DNA of 64,000 bases from assembly GCF_024448335.1 (NCBI RefSeq), contig NZ_JAMOHM010000010.1, positions 62,001-126,000 on the forward strand, read 5' to 3'. Below the pieces are notes generated by a model, which ran no database searches, had not been told where the DNA came from, and saw only the letters and a program-made list of their open reading frames with translations. The stretch's first letter is position 1. Every line of letters begins with the position of its first letter. Source of the stretch: Stutzerimonas frequens (GTDB lineage: Bacteria > Pseudomonadota > Gammaproteobacteria > Pseudomonadales > Pseudomonadaceae). The translations under genes and the position numbers were made by a program. Positions 28,693 through 37,321 of the stretch are shown one piece after another.

Positions 28693-29871
28693 ATGATCAA
28701 CGTGACCAAGTCCTACCTGGGCAGCAAGAACAAGTTCAAGGCGTATGTGGACAGGATCTACAACACCGGCTGGCTCACCAACCACGGGCCGTTGGTGACA
28801 GCGCTCGAGCAGCGGCTCAAGGACTACCTCGGCGTCCGGAACATCATCCTGACCAACAATGGCACCATCGCCCTGCAGATCGCCTACCGCGCGCTCGCCA
28901 TCACCGGCAGCGCAATCACAACGCCGTTCAGCTTCGTCGCCACCACCAGCTCGCTGCAATGGGAAGGTATACGGCCGATCTTCGCCGATATCGATCCGGC
29001 GACCTGGAACCTCGACCCGGCGCAGATCGAACGGCATATCGAGGCCGATACATCGGCCATCGTCGCTACCCATGTATTCGGCAACCCCTGCGATGTAGAA
29101 CGCATCGAGCAGATCGCACGCAGACACGGCCTCAAGGTGATCTACGATGGTGCCCATGCCTTCGGCGTCCGGCACCAGGGTCGCTCGGTTTACGAATGGG
29201 GCGACATCAGCACCCTGAGTTTCCACGCGACCAAGCTGTTCCACACCATCGAGGGTGGCGCCATCGTCACCAACGATGACGACCTGGCCGAGCGCATCCG
29301 CCTGCTCTGCAACTTCGGCATCGTCGATACCGACCAGATCGACGGTATCGGCATCAATGCCAAGCTGAACGAATTTTCCGCGGCGATGGGCATGTGCGTA
29401 CTCGACGATATCGAGCTGATTCTCGAGTGCCGCGCGGAGATCGGCCATCGCTACGAGCGACGCCTCGGCGGCCACTTCGACCTGCAGAGGGCGCAGGCCG
29501 ACTCCCAATGCAACTACAGCTACTTTCCCGTTGCGCTGGCCAACGAAGGCCAACTGCTGAGCTGCCGGACTCAGTTGAACGAAAACGGCATCAATCCGCG
29601 TCGCTACTTCTATCCCTCGCTGGACACGCTCGAGCACTTGCAGCCCCAGGAGCCGCAGCCGAACTCCCGCTCGCTGAGTCGTCGGGTGCTGTGCCTGCCG
29701 ATCTATCCCGGCCTGCCGCGCAAGGTGCAGGACAAGGTCATACAGACGCTGATCCAGGAGTCGATCCATAGCACGGAGTCGAGCCGGACGCTGTTCCAGC
29801 CATTCGTGGATGCCTTCGGGATGCTCGGCATCGAACGCATGCCTGCGCCCGATTACAAGCACATCTCCTGA
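28693..29871 (+). CDS. DegT/DnrJ/EryC1-family sugar aminotransferase-like protein
   Basis: This PLP protein has the fold of nucleotide-sugar aminotransferases. The 392 residues show the GTIALQIAYRALA helix (57-69), the PLP aspartate in YDGAHAFG (D152) and the Schiff-base lysine K181 in SFHATKLFHTIEGG, so it is probably active. It would make an amino sugar for the EPS repeat unit, but no dehydratase partner is present in the operon. The start is the ATG at 28693 (MINVTKSYLG) behind AAGGAAA; the frame upstream to 28600 is Pro-rich and overlaps the oxygenase gene, so it was not used. Confidence 0.9.
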   Translation: MINVTKSYLGSKNKFKAYVDRIYNTGWLTNHGPLVTALEQRLKDYLGVRNIILTNNGTIALQIAYRALAITGSAITTPFSFVATTSSLQWEGIRPIFADIDPATWNLDPAQIERHIEADTSAIVATHVFGNPCDVERIEQIARRHGLKVIYDGAHAFGVRHQGRSVYEWGDISTLSFHATKLFHTIEGGAIVTNDDDLAERIRLLCNFGIVDTDQIDGIGINAKLNEFSAAMGMCVLDDIELILECRAEIGHRYERRLGGHFDLQRAQADSQCNYSYFPVALANEGQLLSCRTQLNENGINPRRYFYPSLDTLEHLQPQEPQPNSRSLSRRVLCLPIYPGLPRKVQDKVIQTLIQESIHSTESSRTLFQPFVDAFGMLGIERMPAPDYKHIS

Positions 29872-29893
29872 GTGATGAGGGCGACCACGACTC

Positions 29894-31456
29894 ATGTCAG
29901 ATCCCAAGCGGCTATCGGTTATCCGCAACACCGGCCTGAATTACCTCGGCCAGGCTTACGCCCTGCTGATCGGCATCCTGATCCTGCCGTTCTACCTGGG
30001 CCACCTGGGCGCGGAGGCGTACGGGCTGATCGGCTTCTTCGCCGTGCTGCAGGCCTGGCTGCAGCTGCTCGATGCGGGGATGTCGCCGGCACTGGTGCGG
30101 CAGGTGGCGCACTATCGCGGCCAGGGTGATCTGCCCGCGGGTCCCGGGCCGGCCGGGCGCCTGCTGCGCTCGTTCGAGCTGATGCTGCTACCGATTGCAG
30201 TGGCGACCTGCGTGGCGATCTATCTGAGCAGCGGCTGGATCGCCGATACCTGGTTGCAGGCACGCGAACTCAGCACCGGGACCATCGGAAACTGCATCAG
30301 CCTGATGGGCCTGATGGTCGGCTTGCGTCTGTATGCAACGCTGTACAAGAGCGGCCTGCAAGGGGTCGAGCTGCATGGCTGGCTGAATGCGGCGAACATT
30401 CTGATCGCCACGCTGCGCTACTTCGGCGGGCTGGTTCTGGTTGCCTTCGTCTCGCAGGATCCGCTGGACTTCTTCTTGTTTCAGGCTGCCGTTGCGCTGG
30501 TGGAGACGCTCGCCTTCGCCAGCAAGGCCTACGTTCAGCTGACCGCTCCGCGGCTGCTGACGGGCATCGATTGGCAGGTCGTCCGGCCGGTGCTGCCGTT
30601 CGCCGGCGGCATGTTCTTCACCTCGCTGCTCTGGATCGCACTGACCCAGCTGGACAAAGTGCTGCTGTCCAAGGTGCTGCTGCTCAAGGAGTACGGCTAT
30701 TTCTCGCTGGTGGCGCTGATCACCACCGGCATCATGACGCTGACCAACCCGCTGGTGCAGACCCTGCTGCCGCGCATGACGATGCTCGTGGCCGAGGGAC
30801 GGATCGCCGACATGGAGCGGCTCTACCTGAATGCCAGTCGCTTCGTCTGCAGCGTGCTGTTTCCGCTGGCCGCGGTGATCGCCTGGCACGGGCAGGCGCT
30901 GATATTCGCCTGGACCGGCGACCAGGCTGCGGCCCAGTGGAGCGAGCGCATGCTGTTCTGGTACGTGCCGGGCAGCGCGCTGATGGCGGTGGGCGCGTTC
31001 CAGTTCTACCTGCAGTACGCCTATGGCCAGCTACGGCTGCACATCTGGTACAGCGTCATTTCGACAGCCATCAGCATGCCGATCGTGATCTACGCAGCCC
31101 TGATGCACGGCGCCTATGGCGCGGCGCTGGCGTGGTTCTTTTTGCGGTTGGCGACCCTCCTGATCTGGCCGCCGGTTGTGCATCGACGCTTCGCACCCAG
31201 GCTGCACGGCATCTGGATCGGCGAGATGCTGCGCATCAGCGCCATGACCGCACTCGGTCTGGCCCTGGGCGAGCCCCTGTTCGTGGCGCTCGTCAGCGAC
31301 AACCGCTTCGACATCCTGCTGGCACTGGCCACAAGCGGGGCAGTCTGCCTATTGCTGGTCCTCGTCAGCTCGAAGTCCCTGCTACTCAAGCTTCATCTAC
31401 TCATCATCAAGCGAGCATCCAAAAATGGAATTGAAGAGCGAGCAAGCCTTGATTGA
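29894..31456 (+). CDS. Wzx-type polysaccharide flippase
   Basis: This 520-residue protein has about 12-14 hydrophobic helices and the MOP/PST flippase N-terminus (NTGLNYLGQAYALLIGILIL). It should carry the lipid-linked repeat unit across the inner membrane. It follows the aminotransferase by about 20 bases, and its last 32 bases overlap the next glycosyltransferase gene. The presence of Wzx, a Wzy-like polymerase and a Wzc-like kinase in one operon shows a Wzy-dependent pathway. Confidence 0.9.
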   Translation: MSDPKRLSVIRNTGLNYLGQAYALLIGILILPFYLGHLGAEAYGLIGFFAVLQAWLQLLDAGMSPALVRQVAHYRGQGDLPAGPGPAGRLLRSFELMLLPIAVATCVAIYLSSGWIADTWLQARELSTGTIGNCISLMGLMVGLRLYATLYKSGLQGVELHGWLNAANILIATLRYFGGLVLVAFVSQDPLDFFLFQAAVALVETLAFASKAYVQLTAPRLLTGIDWQVVRPVLPFAGGMFFTSLLWIALTQLDKVLLSKVLLLKEYGYFSLVALITTGIMTLTNPLVQTLLPRMTMLVAEGRIADMERLYLNASRFVCSVLFPLAAVIAWHGQALIFAWTGDQAAAQWSERMLFWYVPGSALMAVGAFQFYLQYAYGQLRLHIWYSVISTAISMPIVIYAALMHGAYGAALAWFFLRLATLLIWPPVVHRRFAPRLHGIWIGEMLRISAMTALGLALGEPLFVALVSDNRFDILLALATSGAVCLLLVLVSSKSLLLKLHLLIIKRASKNGIEERASLD

Positions 31457-32357
31457 ACGCTGGGGCGGCCGGACCGAGCCGCTGCTGAGCATCGTCTGCC
31501 TGGCGTACAACCACGCATCCTTTATCAGGAAGACGCTGGAAAGCTTCCTCCAGCAGGAAACGGACTTCCCTTTCGAGGTGATCGTCCATGACGACGCCTC
31601 GACCGACACCACGGCCGCGATCATTGCCGACTACGTGGCGCGCTATCCGGCCATCATCAAGCCGATCTACCAGACCCAGAACCAGTTCAGTCTGGGCGTG
31701 CCGTTCAGTACCCGTCTGTTCGCTCGCGCAGCCGGCAAGTACATCGCTTACTGCGAAGGCGACGACTACTGGACCGACCCGAGCAAGCTGCAGCAGCAGG
31801 TGGATTTTCTGGAGCAGCACCGCGACTACGTCATCACCTTCCACGATGCGTTCATGTTCAACAGCAAGGGCATCATCCAGAGCCCGCAGCTCACCGGAAA
31901 GCTGCGCCGGGACGCCAGTGCCCTCGAGTTGATGCGGGGCCGCCCGCTCTCGACGTTGACGGTGTGTTTTCGCAACCTGATTCAGGAACTGCCGCCGGAG
32001 CTGCTCGGCGTGGAGGTGCTGGATATTTGCTGGTGGTCGCTGCTCGGCGCCTACGGCAAGGGCAAGTTCATGGAAGGCATCAGCCCAGCTGCCTATCGCG
32101 TGCACGAGGGCGGAATCTTCTCCATGCGGCCAAGCAAGCAGCGCATCCAGATGGCCATGCATGCGCACTACTCCCTGGCGCGCTACTACAACCGCATCGG
32201 TAATCGCGAGCTGTACGAGTATTTCCTGATCCAGGTGTTCGGTGAATGTCTAGCGCTGGTCTCGCCGTTCAGCAAGCTCCAGGCGCTCTCGACCATCGCA
32301 CAGAACATCGGCCTCAATCTGCTGCGCCGATTGAGCCCCCGCCTGGCCAGAAGCTGA
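31425..32357 (+). CDS. Family 2 glycosyltransferase
   Basis: A 310-residue GT-A fold enzyme without membrane helices: PLLSIVCLAYNHASFIRKTLESFL at the N-terminus, VIVHDDASTDTT for nucleotide binding and EGDDYWTDPSKL with the metal-binding DxD-like motif. It probably adds a sugar to the lipid-linked repeat on the cytoplasmic side. It overlaps the wzx gene by 32 bases, so it is probably coupled to it. Donor and acceptor unknown. Confidence 0.92.
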   Translation: MELKSEQALIERWGGRTEPLLSIVCLAYNHASFIRKTLESFLQQETDFPFEVIVHDDASTDTTAAIIADYVARYPAIIKPIYQTQNQFSLGVPFSTRLFARAAGKYIAYCEGDDYWTDPSKLQQQVDFLEQHRDYVITFHDAFMFNSKGIIQSPQLTGKLRRDASALELMRGRPLSTLTVCFRNLIQELPPELLGVEVLDICWWSLLGAYGKGKFMEGISPAAYRVHEGGIFSMRPSKQRIQMAMHAHYSLARYYNRIGNRELYEYFLIQVFGECLALVSPFSKLQALSTIAQNIGLNLLRRLSPRLARS

Positions 32358-32407
32358 TCCCCAGCCCCGAAACTCTCGAAACAACGCACCATGAGGAAGG
32401 ATTCCCA

Positions 32408-34621
32408 ATGACTGCCTTGACCCGATCTTCGCTGGAATACGATGCCGACAACCGCATCGACCTGGCCGGCATCATGCGCACCGCCTACGACCACAAGGCG
32501 CTGATTATCGCCATCACCGGGCTGTTCACCGCCTTGGGTATCGTCTACGCCCTCATCGCCACGCCGATCTACCAGGCCACCGCGATGATCCAGATCGAGC
32601 CGAAGAAGGCCGCCATCACCGGCGTACCGGAGGTCGTGCCGCGCCCCGACTCGGTTTCCCAGGCGGTCACCGAGATCTCGTTGCTCAAATCCCGCGCCGT
32701 GCTGGGCAAAGCGGTCGAGGAACTGAAGCTGTACATCGTCGCCAGGCCCCGCCATTTCCCGCTGATTGGCGCCTTCATGGCGCGCCGGCATGACCCGGCA
32801 ACCGATGGTGCACTGGCCGCACCGCTGTTCGGTCTGACCGGCTATGCCTGGGGTGGCGAGAAGCTCGATGTGTTCCAGCTCGACGTTCCGGAAGACTACC
32901 TGGGCATGGAGCTGACGCTGGTGGCCGGGACCGCTGGCAACTTCGGTCTGTATGACGACGAGCAGCAACTGATCCTGCGTGGCCAGGTCAACCAGGCCAT
33001 CGAAAGCCAGGGTTTCAAGGTGCAGATCGCCGAACTGCAGGCACGCCCGGGCACCGAATTCGTCCTGCTCAGGAATCGCCCGCAGACCACCGCTCTGGAT
33101 TACCAGGATCGCCTGAAGGTCGGCGAGGCCGGCAAGGACTCCGGCATCATCTACATGTCGCTGGAAGATCCGGACCCGCAGCTGGCCAGCCGTGTGCTGG
33201 ACGAGATCAGCCGTCTGTACGTCCAGCAGAACATCCAGCGCAGCTCCGCCGAGGCGGCCCAGCGGTTGGACTTCCTGCGCTCGCAGCTGCCCCAGGTGCG
33301 CAAGGAGCTGGAAAAGGCCGAAGCCGCGTTGCACGACTACCAGACCAGCTCCAAGTCGGTGGACATCAGCATCGAGACCAAGGGCGTGCTGGACCAGATC
33401 GTCGCGCTGGAGACCCAACTGTCGGAGCTGACGCTCAAGCGGGTCGACTACGACCGTCTCTATACCCGCGAGCACCCGACCTACCGCACGCTGATGACCC
33501 AGATGAACGAGCTGCAGGCACAGAAGGCGCAGCTGTTGAAAAAGGTCGACGCCTTGCCCATGACGCAGCAGGAGCTGCTGCGCCTCAAACGTGACATGGA
33601 AGTCACGACCCAGACCTATACGCTGCTGATGAACCAGGCGCAGGAGCAGGACATTCTCCGCGCCGGAACCATCGGTAACGTACGCATCATCGACAACGCC
33701 TACTCGATGATCGAGAAGCCGTCCAAGCCGGTTCGCCCGCTGGTGGTGGCGCTCGCCCTCTTCGTCGGCCTGCTGGTCTCGGCGGCGGTGATCCTGCTGC
33801 GCCAGGCGTTCTACCGTGGCGTGGAAAGCCCGGACGTGATCGAGAAGCTCGGCGTACCGGTGTACGCCGGCCTGCCCTACAGCGCCTCGCAGGAGCAGCT
33901 GAACCGGCGGCGCAAGACACGCGACGGCAAGACCCGCCTGCTCAGCATCAGCGAGCCGACCGACCTGGCCGTCGAATCGCTGCGCAGCCTGCGCACCAGC
34001 CTCAAGTTCGCCATGCTCGAGGCACGCAACAAGGTGCTGATGATCACCAGCCCGACGCCCTCGGTGGGCAAGTCGTTCGTCTCCAGCAACCTCGCCGCGG
34101 TCATCGCCCAGACCGGCCAGCGCGTGCTGCTGATCGATGGCGACATGCGCCGCGGCTACCTGCACACGCTGTTCGGCATGACGCCGCGCAACGGCCTGTC
34201 GGATGCATTGGCAGGCGGCCTCGACCTGGCGGCGATCATCAACCGTACCGAGCTGAAGAACCTGCATTTCATCTCTGCCGGATTCTCCGCGCCGAACCCG
34301 TCCGAACTGCTCATGCACGAGAACTTCTCGCGGCTGCTCAAGGAGGCGGAAAAGCTCTACGACTTCATCATCATCGACACGCCGCCGGTGCTGGCTGTCA
34401 CCGATGCGGTCCTGGTGGCGCAGCAGGCCGGCACCAATCTGCTGGTGGCCCGCTTCGGTCTCAGCACCGGCTCGCAGATCGATGCCTCCAAGCGCCGTCT
34501 GGCGCAGAACGGCGTGCTGCTCAAGGGCGTGATCCTCAACGCGGTGAAACGCAAGGCCTCCACTTCGCCGTACGACAGCGGCGCCTATGGCTATTACACC
34601 TACACCACCCAGAAAGCCTGA
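32408..34621 (+). CDS. Wzc-type polysaccharide co-polymerase and tyrosine kinase
   Basis: This inner-membrane BY-kinase controls chain length and export of the polymer. The 737 residues show an N-terminal Wzz domain with a first membrane helix (about 31-52), a long periplasmic coiled-coil region with a GNVR-type motif, a second helix (about 440-462) and a C-terminal kinase domain: Walker A (TPSVGKSF, about 549-556), A' (VLLIDGDMRRG) and B (FIIIDTPPV). The last 20 residues hold five tyrosines (SPYDSGAYGYYTYTTQKA), the autophosphorylation cluster. The start is the ATG at 32408 behind GAGGAAGG. No Wzb phosphatase or Wza channel is nearby. Confidence 0.94.
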   Translation: MTALTRSSLEYDADNRIDLAGIMRTAYDHKALIIAITGLFTALGIVYALIATPIYQATAMIQIEPKKAAITGVPEVVPRPDSVSQAVTEISLLKSRAVLGKAVEELKLYIVARPRHFPLIGAFMARRHDPATDGALAAPLFGLTGYAWGGEKLDVFQLDVPEDYLGMELTLVAGTAGNFGLYDDEQQLILRGQVNQAIESQGFKVQIAELQARPGTEFVLLRNRPQTTALDYQDRLKVGEAGKDSGIIYMSLEDPDPQLASRVLDEISRLYVQQNIQRSSAEAAQRLDFLRSQLPQVRKELEKAEAALHDYQTSSKSVDISIETKGVLDQIVALETQLSELTLKRVDYDRLYTREHPTYRTLMTQMNELQAQKAQLLKKVDALPMTQQELLRLKRDMEVTTQTYTLLMNQAQEQDILRAGTIGNVRIIDNAYSMIEKPSKPVRPLVVALALFVGLLVSAAVILLRQAFYRGVESPDVIEKLGVPVYAGLPYSASQEQLNRRRKTRDGKTRLLSISEPTDLAVESLRSLRTSLKFAMLEARNKVLMITSPTPSVGKSFVSSNLAAVIAQTGQRVLLIDGDMRRGYLHTLFGMTPRNGLSDALAGGLDLAAIINRTELKNLHFISAGFSAPNPSELLMHENFSRLLKEAEKLYDFIIIDTPPVLAVTDAVLVAQQAGTNLLVARFGLSTGSQIDASKRRLAQNGVLLKGVILNAVKRKASTSPYDSGAYGYYTYTTQKA

Positions 34622-34642
34622 ATGCAGACACGGAGGTGCGCC

Positions 34643-35389
34643 ATGCTCAGAACCGTCTCGATGATGCAGCCCTACCTTTTTCCCTATCTGGGCTATTTTC
34701 AGTTGATCGCCCTCAGCGACGTATTCGTGCTGGGCGACGACCTGCAATACGTGAAGGGCTCATGGATGAACCGCAACCGGATACTGGTCAACGGTCAGCC
34801 CAAGCTGATCACCTTCCCGCTACGCAAGGGCCATCAGACCGAGCGCATCAACCAACGCTGGCTGTGCGATGACTTCGACAAGGAAGCCGCGGCCCTGATG
34901 AAGACGCTCGAGCGCAGCTATGCCAGGGCGCCGCAGCGCGACACGGTGCTGCCGCTGATCCAGAGCATCCTCGAATGCCCCGAGCGCAACCTGGCGACCT
35001 TTACCGAGCATTCGCTGCGCCGGCTGTGCGCCTATCTGGATATCCGCACACCGATCTACCGCGGCTCCAGCCTCGATCTGCCGGCAAGGATGGACATGCA
35101 GGAGCGCGTCATCCAGATCACCCATCGCATGGATGGCGAACTCTACCTCAACCCCATCGGCGGCATGGAGCTGTACTGCCCCGCCCGCTTTCGCGCCGAG
35201 GGGCTGCTGCTGCGCTTCCTGCGCATGGACGATGACGTCGTCTACCCCCAGCTCAAGCATGCATTCGTGCCGTCGCTGTCGATCATCGACGTGATGATGT
35301 TCAACAGCCGCGAACAACTGAAGGGCCTGCTGCTGCGTTTCAGCGTGGTGGAAGGCCACGAGAAACGAGCAACGCTGATGCCGGCATGA
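34643..35389 (+). CDS. WbqC-like family protein
   Basis: The 248-residue protein begins with the WbqC signature (SMMQPYLFPYLGYFQLIALSD). Members occur in polysaccharide and LPS loci; the activity is not well established, though some act with sugar aminotransferases in making acylated amino sugars. CGGAGG lies six bases before the ATG at 34643, preferred over an ATG at 34622 that abuts the wzc stop. Its presence with an aminotransferase suggests a modified amino sugar in the polymer, as inference. Confidence 0.85.
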   Translation: MLRTVSMMQPYLFPYLGYFQLIALSDVFVLGDDLQYVKGSWMNRNRILVNGQPKLITFPLRKGHQTERINQRWLCDDFDKEAAALMKTLERSYARAPQRDTVLPLIQSILECPERNLATFTEHSLRRLCAYLDIRTPIYRGSSLDLPARMDMQERVIQITHRMDGELYLNPIGGMELYCPARFRAEGLLLRFLRMDDDVVYPQLKHAFVPSLSIIDVMMFNSREQLKGLLLRFSVVEGHEKRATLMPA

Positions 35390-35440
35390 CCGCTATTGGC
35401 CGTAGGAATACGGAAACGTCGACAAGGGAAGGACACCTTC

Positions 35441-35950
35441 ATGACCACCGCCACAACCACACGCTGGTACCTGATCCAGACCAAGCCGCGACAGGAGGCT
35501 CGCGCCGAGGAACACCTGCTGCGCCAGCACTTCGAGTGCTATCGGCCGCTCAAGGCGCCCTCGACCAGCCGTGGCTCGGCGCCCGGCCGAAACGGCGAGG
35601 CGCTGTTTCCGGGTTACCTGTTCATCCGCCTCGATTGCACACATGACAACTGGTACCCGATCCGCTCGACGCGTGGCGTGAGCCGCGTAGTGACCTTCGG
35701 CGGCCAGCCGACGCCGGTACGCGACGAGCTGATCGAACAGCTGCGACAACGCCTGGCCCGGGACGAACGCCCGACGAACCTGACCTTCAAGCCGGGCGAG
35801 CGGGTCCAGGTCTGCGGTGGCAGCTTCGCCGATATCGAAGCCATCTTCGTCGCCAGCGATGGCGAGGAGCGCTCGATCATCCTGCTCAACCTGCTGCAGC
35901 GAGAACAGAAGGTACGGGTGCCCAACCGCTACCTTCAGTGCCATGCCTGA
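35441..35950 (+). CDS. RfaH-family transcription antiterminator
   Basis: A 169-residue NusG-like protein: an NGN domain (RWYLIQTKPRQEARAEEHLL to VVTFGGQP) and a C-terminal KOW domain (FKPGERVQVCGGSFADIEAIF). The sequence is closer to RfaH than to housekeeping NusG, which has a longer, more conserved KOW end and lies next to rplK. RfaH proteins bind RNA polymerase paused at ops DNA and suppress Rho- and intrinsic termination in long operons. The gene sits in the middle of the EPS operon, and two ops sites lie in the operon leader. The start is the ATG at 35441 behind AAGGGAAGGA. It probably acts on its own operon. Confidence 0.88.
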   Translation: MTTATTTRWYLIQTKPRQEARAEEHLLRQHFECYRPLKAPSTSRGSAPGRNGEALFPGYLFIRLDCTHDNWYPIRSTRGVSRVVTFGGQPTPVRDELIEQLRQRLARDERPTNLTFKPGERVQVCGGSFADIEAIFVASDGEERSIILLNLLQREQKVRVPNRYLQCHA

Positions 35951-36010
35951 GATCAGGCGGGTTCTCGCTGAACCCGCACGGCCTGACAGGCCCAGACAGC
36001 GAGCCAAACC

Positions 36011-37321
36011 ATGAAGATCCTATTGCTCAACGCGTTCTATCCGCCGCATGTAGGCGGTGGCGCTGAAGTCATGCTGCGCCACCTCGCCGAAGGCTTGCAG
36101 CGGCGTGGCTGCGAGGTGGCCGTACTGGCGACCGGCCCGGATGCCGGCCTGCACTCGCAAACCCAGAATCAGGTGCGCGTCTATCGCGCCGGGCTGGCCA
36201 ATTTCTACTGGCACTACACCCAGCAACGTCCGAGCCGCCTGGCCCGACTCGGCTGGCACTACCGCGACCGCTACAACGGCGAGATGCGCCGCCACGTGCG
36301 CGATGTGATCCGGCGCGAGCAGCCGGACATCGTCGTCAGCAACAACCTCACCGGTTGGTCGATTTCCGCCTGGGATGAGATCAGCGCCGCGGGCCTGCCC
36401 ATCGTCCAGGTGCTGCACGACCTGTATCTGCTCTGCCCCAAGGACACCATGTTCAACCACGGCAGGAGCTGCCAGCGCCAGTGTGGCCTGTGCTCGACGT
36501 TCCGCCTCGGCCATGCCCGCGCTTCGACGCAGGTCTCGACCGTGATCGGTGTCAGCCGCTTCATTCTCGAACGCATCACCGCCCAGGGTTACTTCAGCCA
36601 CACTCGCCAGCATGTGGTGCACAACTGCACACCGGCCGAGACCGGCATCGGCAGCCGACTCAAATCACGCAGCGGACATCCGCTGCGCTTCGGCTACATC
36701 GGCACGCTTTCGGAGAACAAGGGTGTTGGCTGGCTGATCACGCAGTTCCAGCGCCTGGGAATCGATGCACGGCTGGATATCGCCGGGCGCGGCAAGCTGG
36801 ACTACGAGGCCCGCCTCAAGGCCATGGCCGACCCGGCCAAGGTGAGCTTTCTCGGCTACTGCGACCGGGACGAGTTCATGCAGAGCATCGACGTGCTGGT
36901 GGTGCCCTCGCTGTGGGCCGAGCCATTCGGCCTGGTGGCCGTCGAGGGCTGCGCCAATCAGCTGCCGGTGATCGCCAGCGACATGGGCGGGCTGCCCGAG
37001 ATCATCCGCGACGGACACAACGGTCTGCTCTGCTCGCCCGACGATCCGGATTCGCTCGGCATCGCCATGCTCTGGCTGTACATCGACGGCACCCTACGCC
37101 ACCGCCTTGCCAGCCAGGCCCGCGCCAGCGTGCTGCCACTGCTGGATATGGAACGCATGCTGGACCGCTATCAGTCGATCCTGCACGAGACGCTTCAGGG
37201 AACGAGAATCCACCATGAACCAGAGCCTGCTGATCACTCCGCGACCACGCGACTCGAATCCGTTGGCCTTCGACAAGTCGACCCTGTTGACGCTGGTCGT
37301 CGCCTCGCTGCTGCTGACTGA
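36011..37321 (+). CDS. Family 4 (group 1) glycosyltransferase
   Basis: A GT-B glycosyltransferase of 436 residues: an N-terminal acceptor domain starting KILLLNAFYPPHVGGGAEVM, and a C-terminal donor domain with GYIGTLSENKGVGWLI and the E-x7-E motif in EPFGLVAVEGCANQLP. It should extend the EPS repeat unit. The last 35 residues run 107 bases into the next gene and are low in structure, so the original stop may have been lost. A Cys cluster (CQRQCGLCSTF, near 157-167) is unusual for the family and might bind a metal. Confidence 0.92.
   Translation: MKILLLNAFYPPHVGGGAEVMLRHLAEGLQRRGCEVAVLATGPDAGLHSQTQNQVRVYRAGLANFYWHYTQQRPSRLARLGWHYRDRYNGEMRRHVRDVIRREQPDIVVSNNLTGWSISAWDEISAAGLPIVQVLHDLYLLCPKDTMFNHGRSCQRQCGLCSTFRLGHARASTQVSTVIGVSRFILERITAQGYFSHTRQHVVHNCTPAETGIGSRLKSRSGHPLRFGYIGTLSENKGVGWLITQFQRLGIDARLDIAGRGKLDYEARLKAMADPAKVSFLGYCDRDEFMQSIDVLVVPSLWAEPFGLVAVEGCANQLPVIASDMGGLPEIIRDGHNGLLCSPDDPDSLGIAMLWLYIDGTLRHRLASQARASVLPLLDMERMLDRYQSILHETLQGTRIHHEPEPADHSATTRLESVGLRQVDPVDAGRRLAAAD

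Noticed and set aside
32186-34747. An 853-residue open frame antisense to the wzc-type gene
   Set aside because: It mirrors a well-supported kinase gene in GC-rich DNA; composition is His/Arg/Gln-rich and matches no family.
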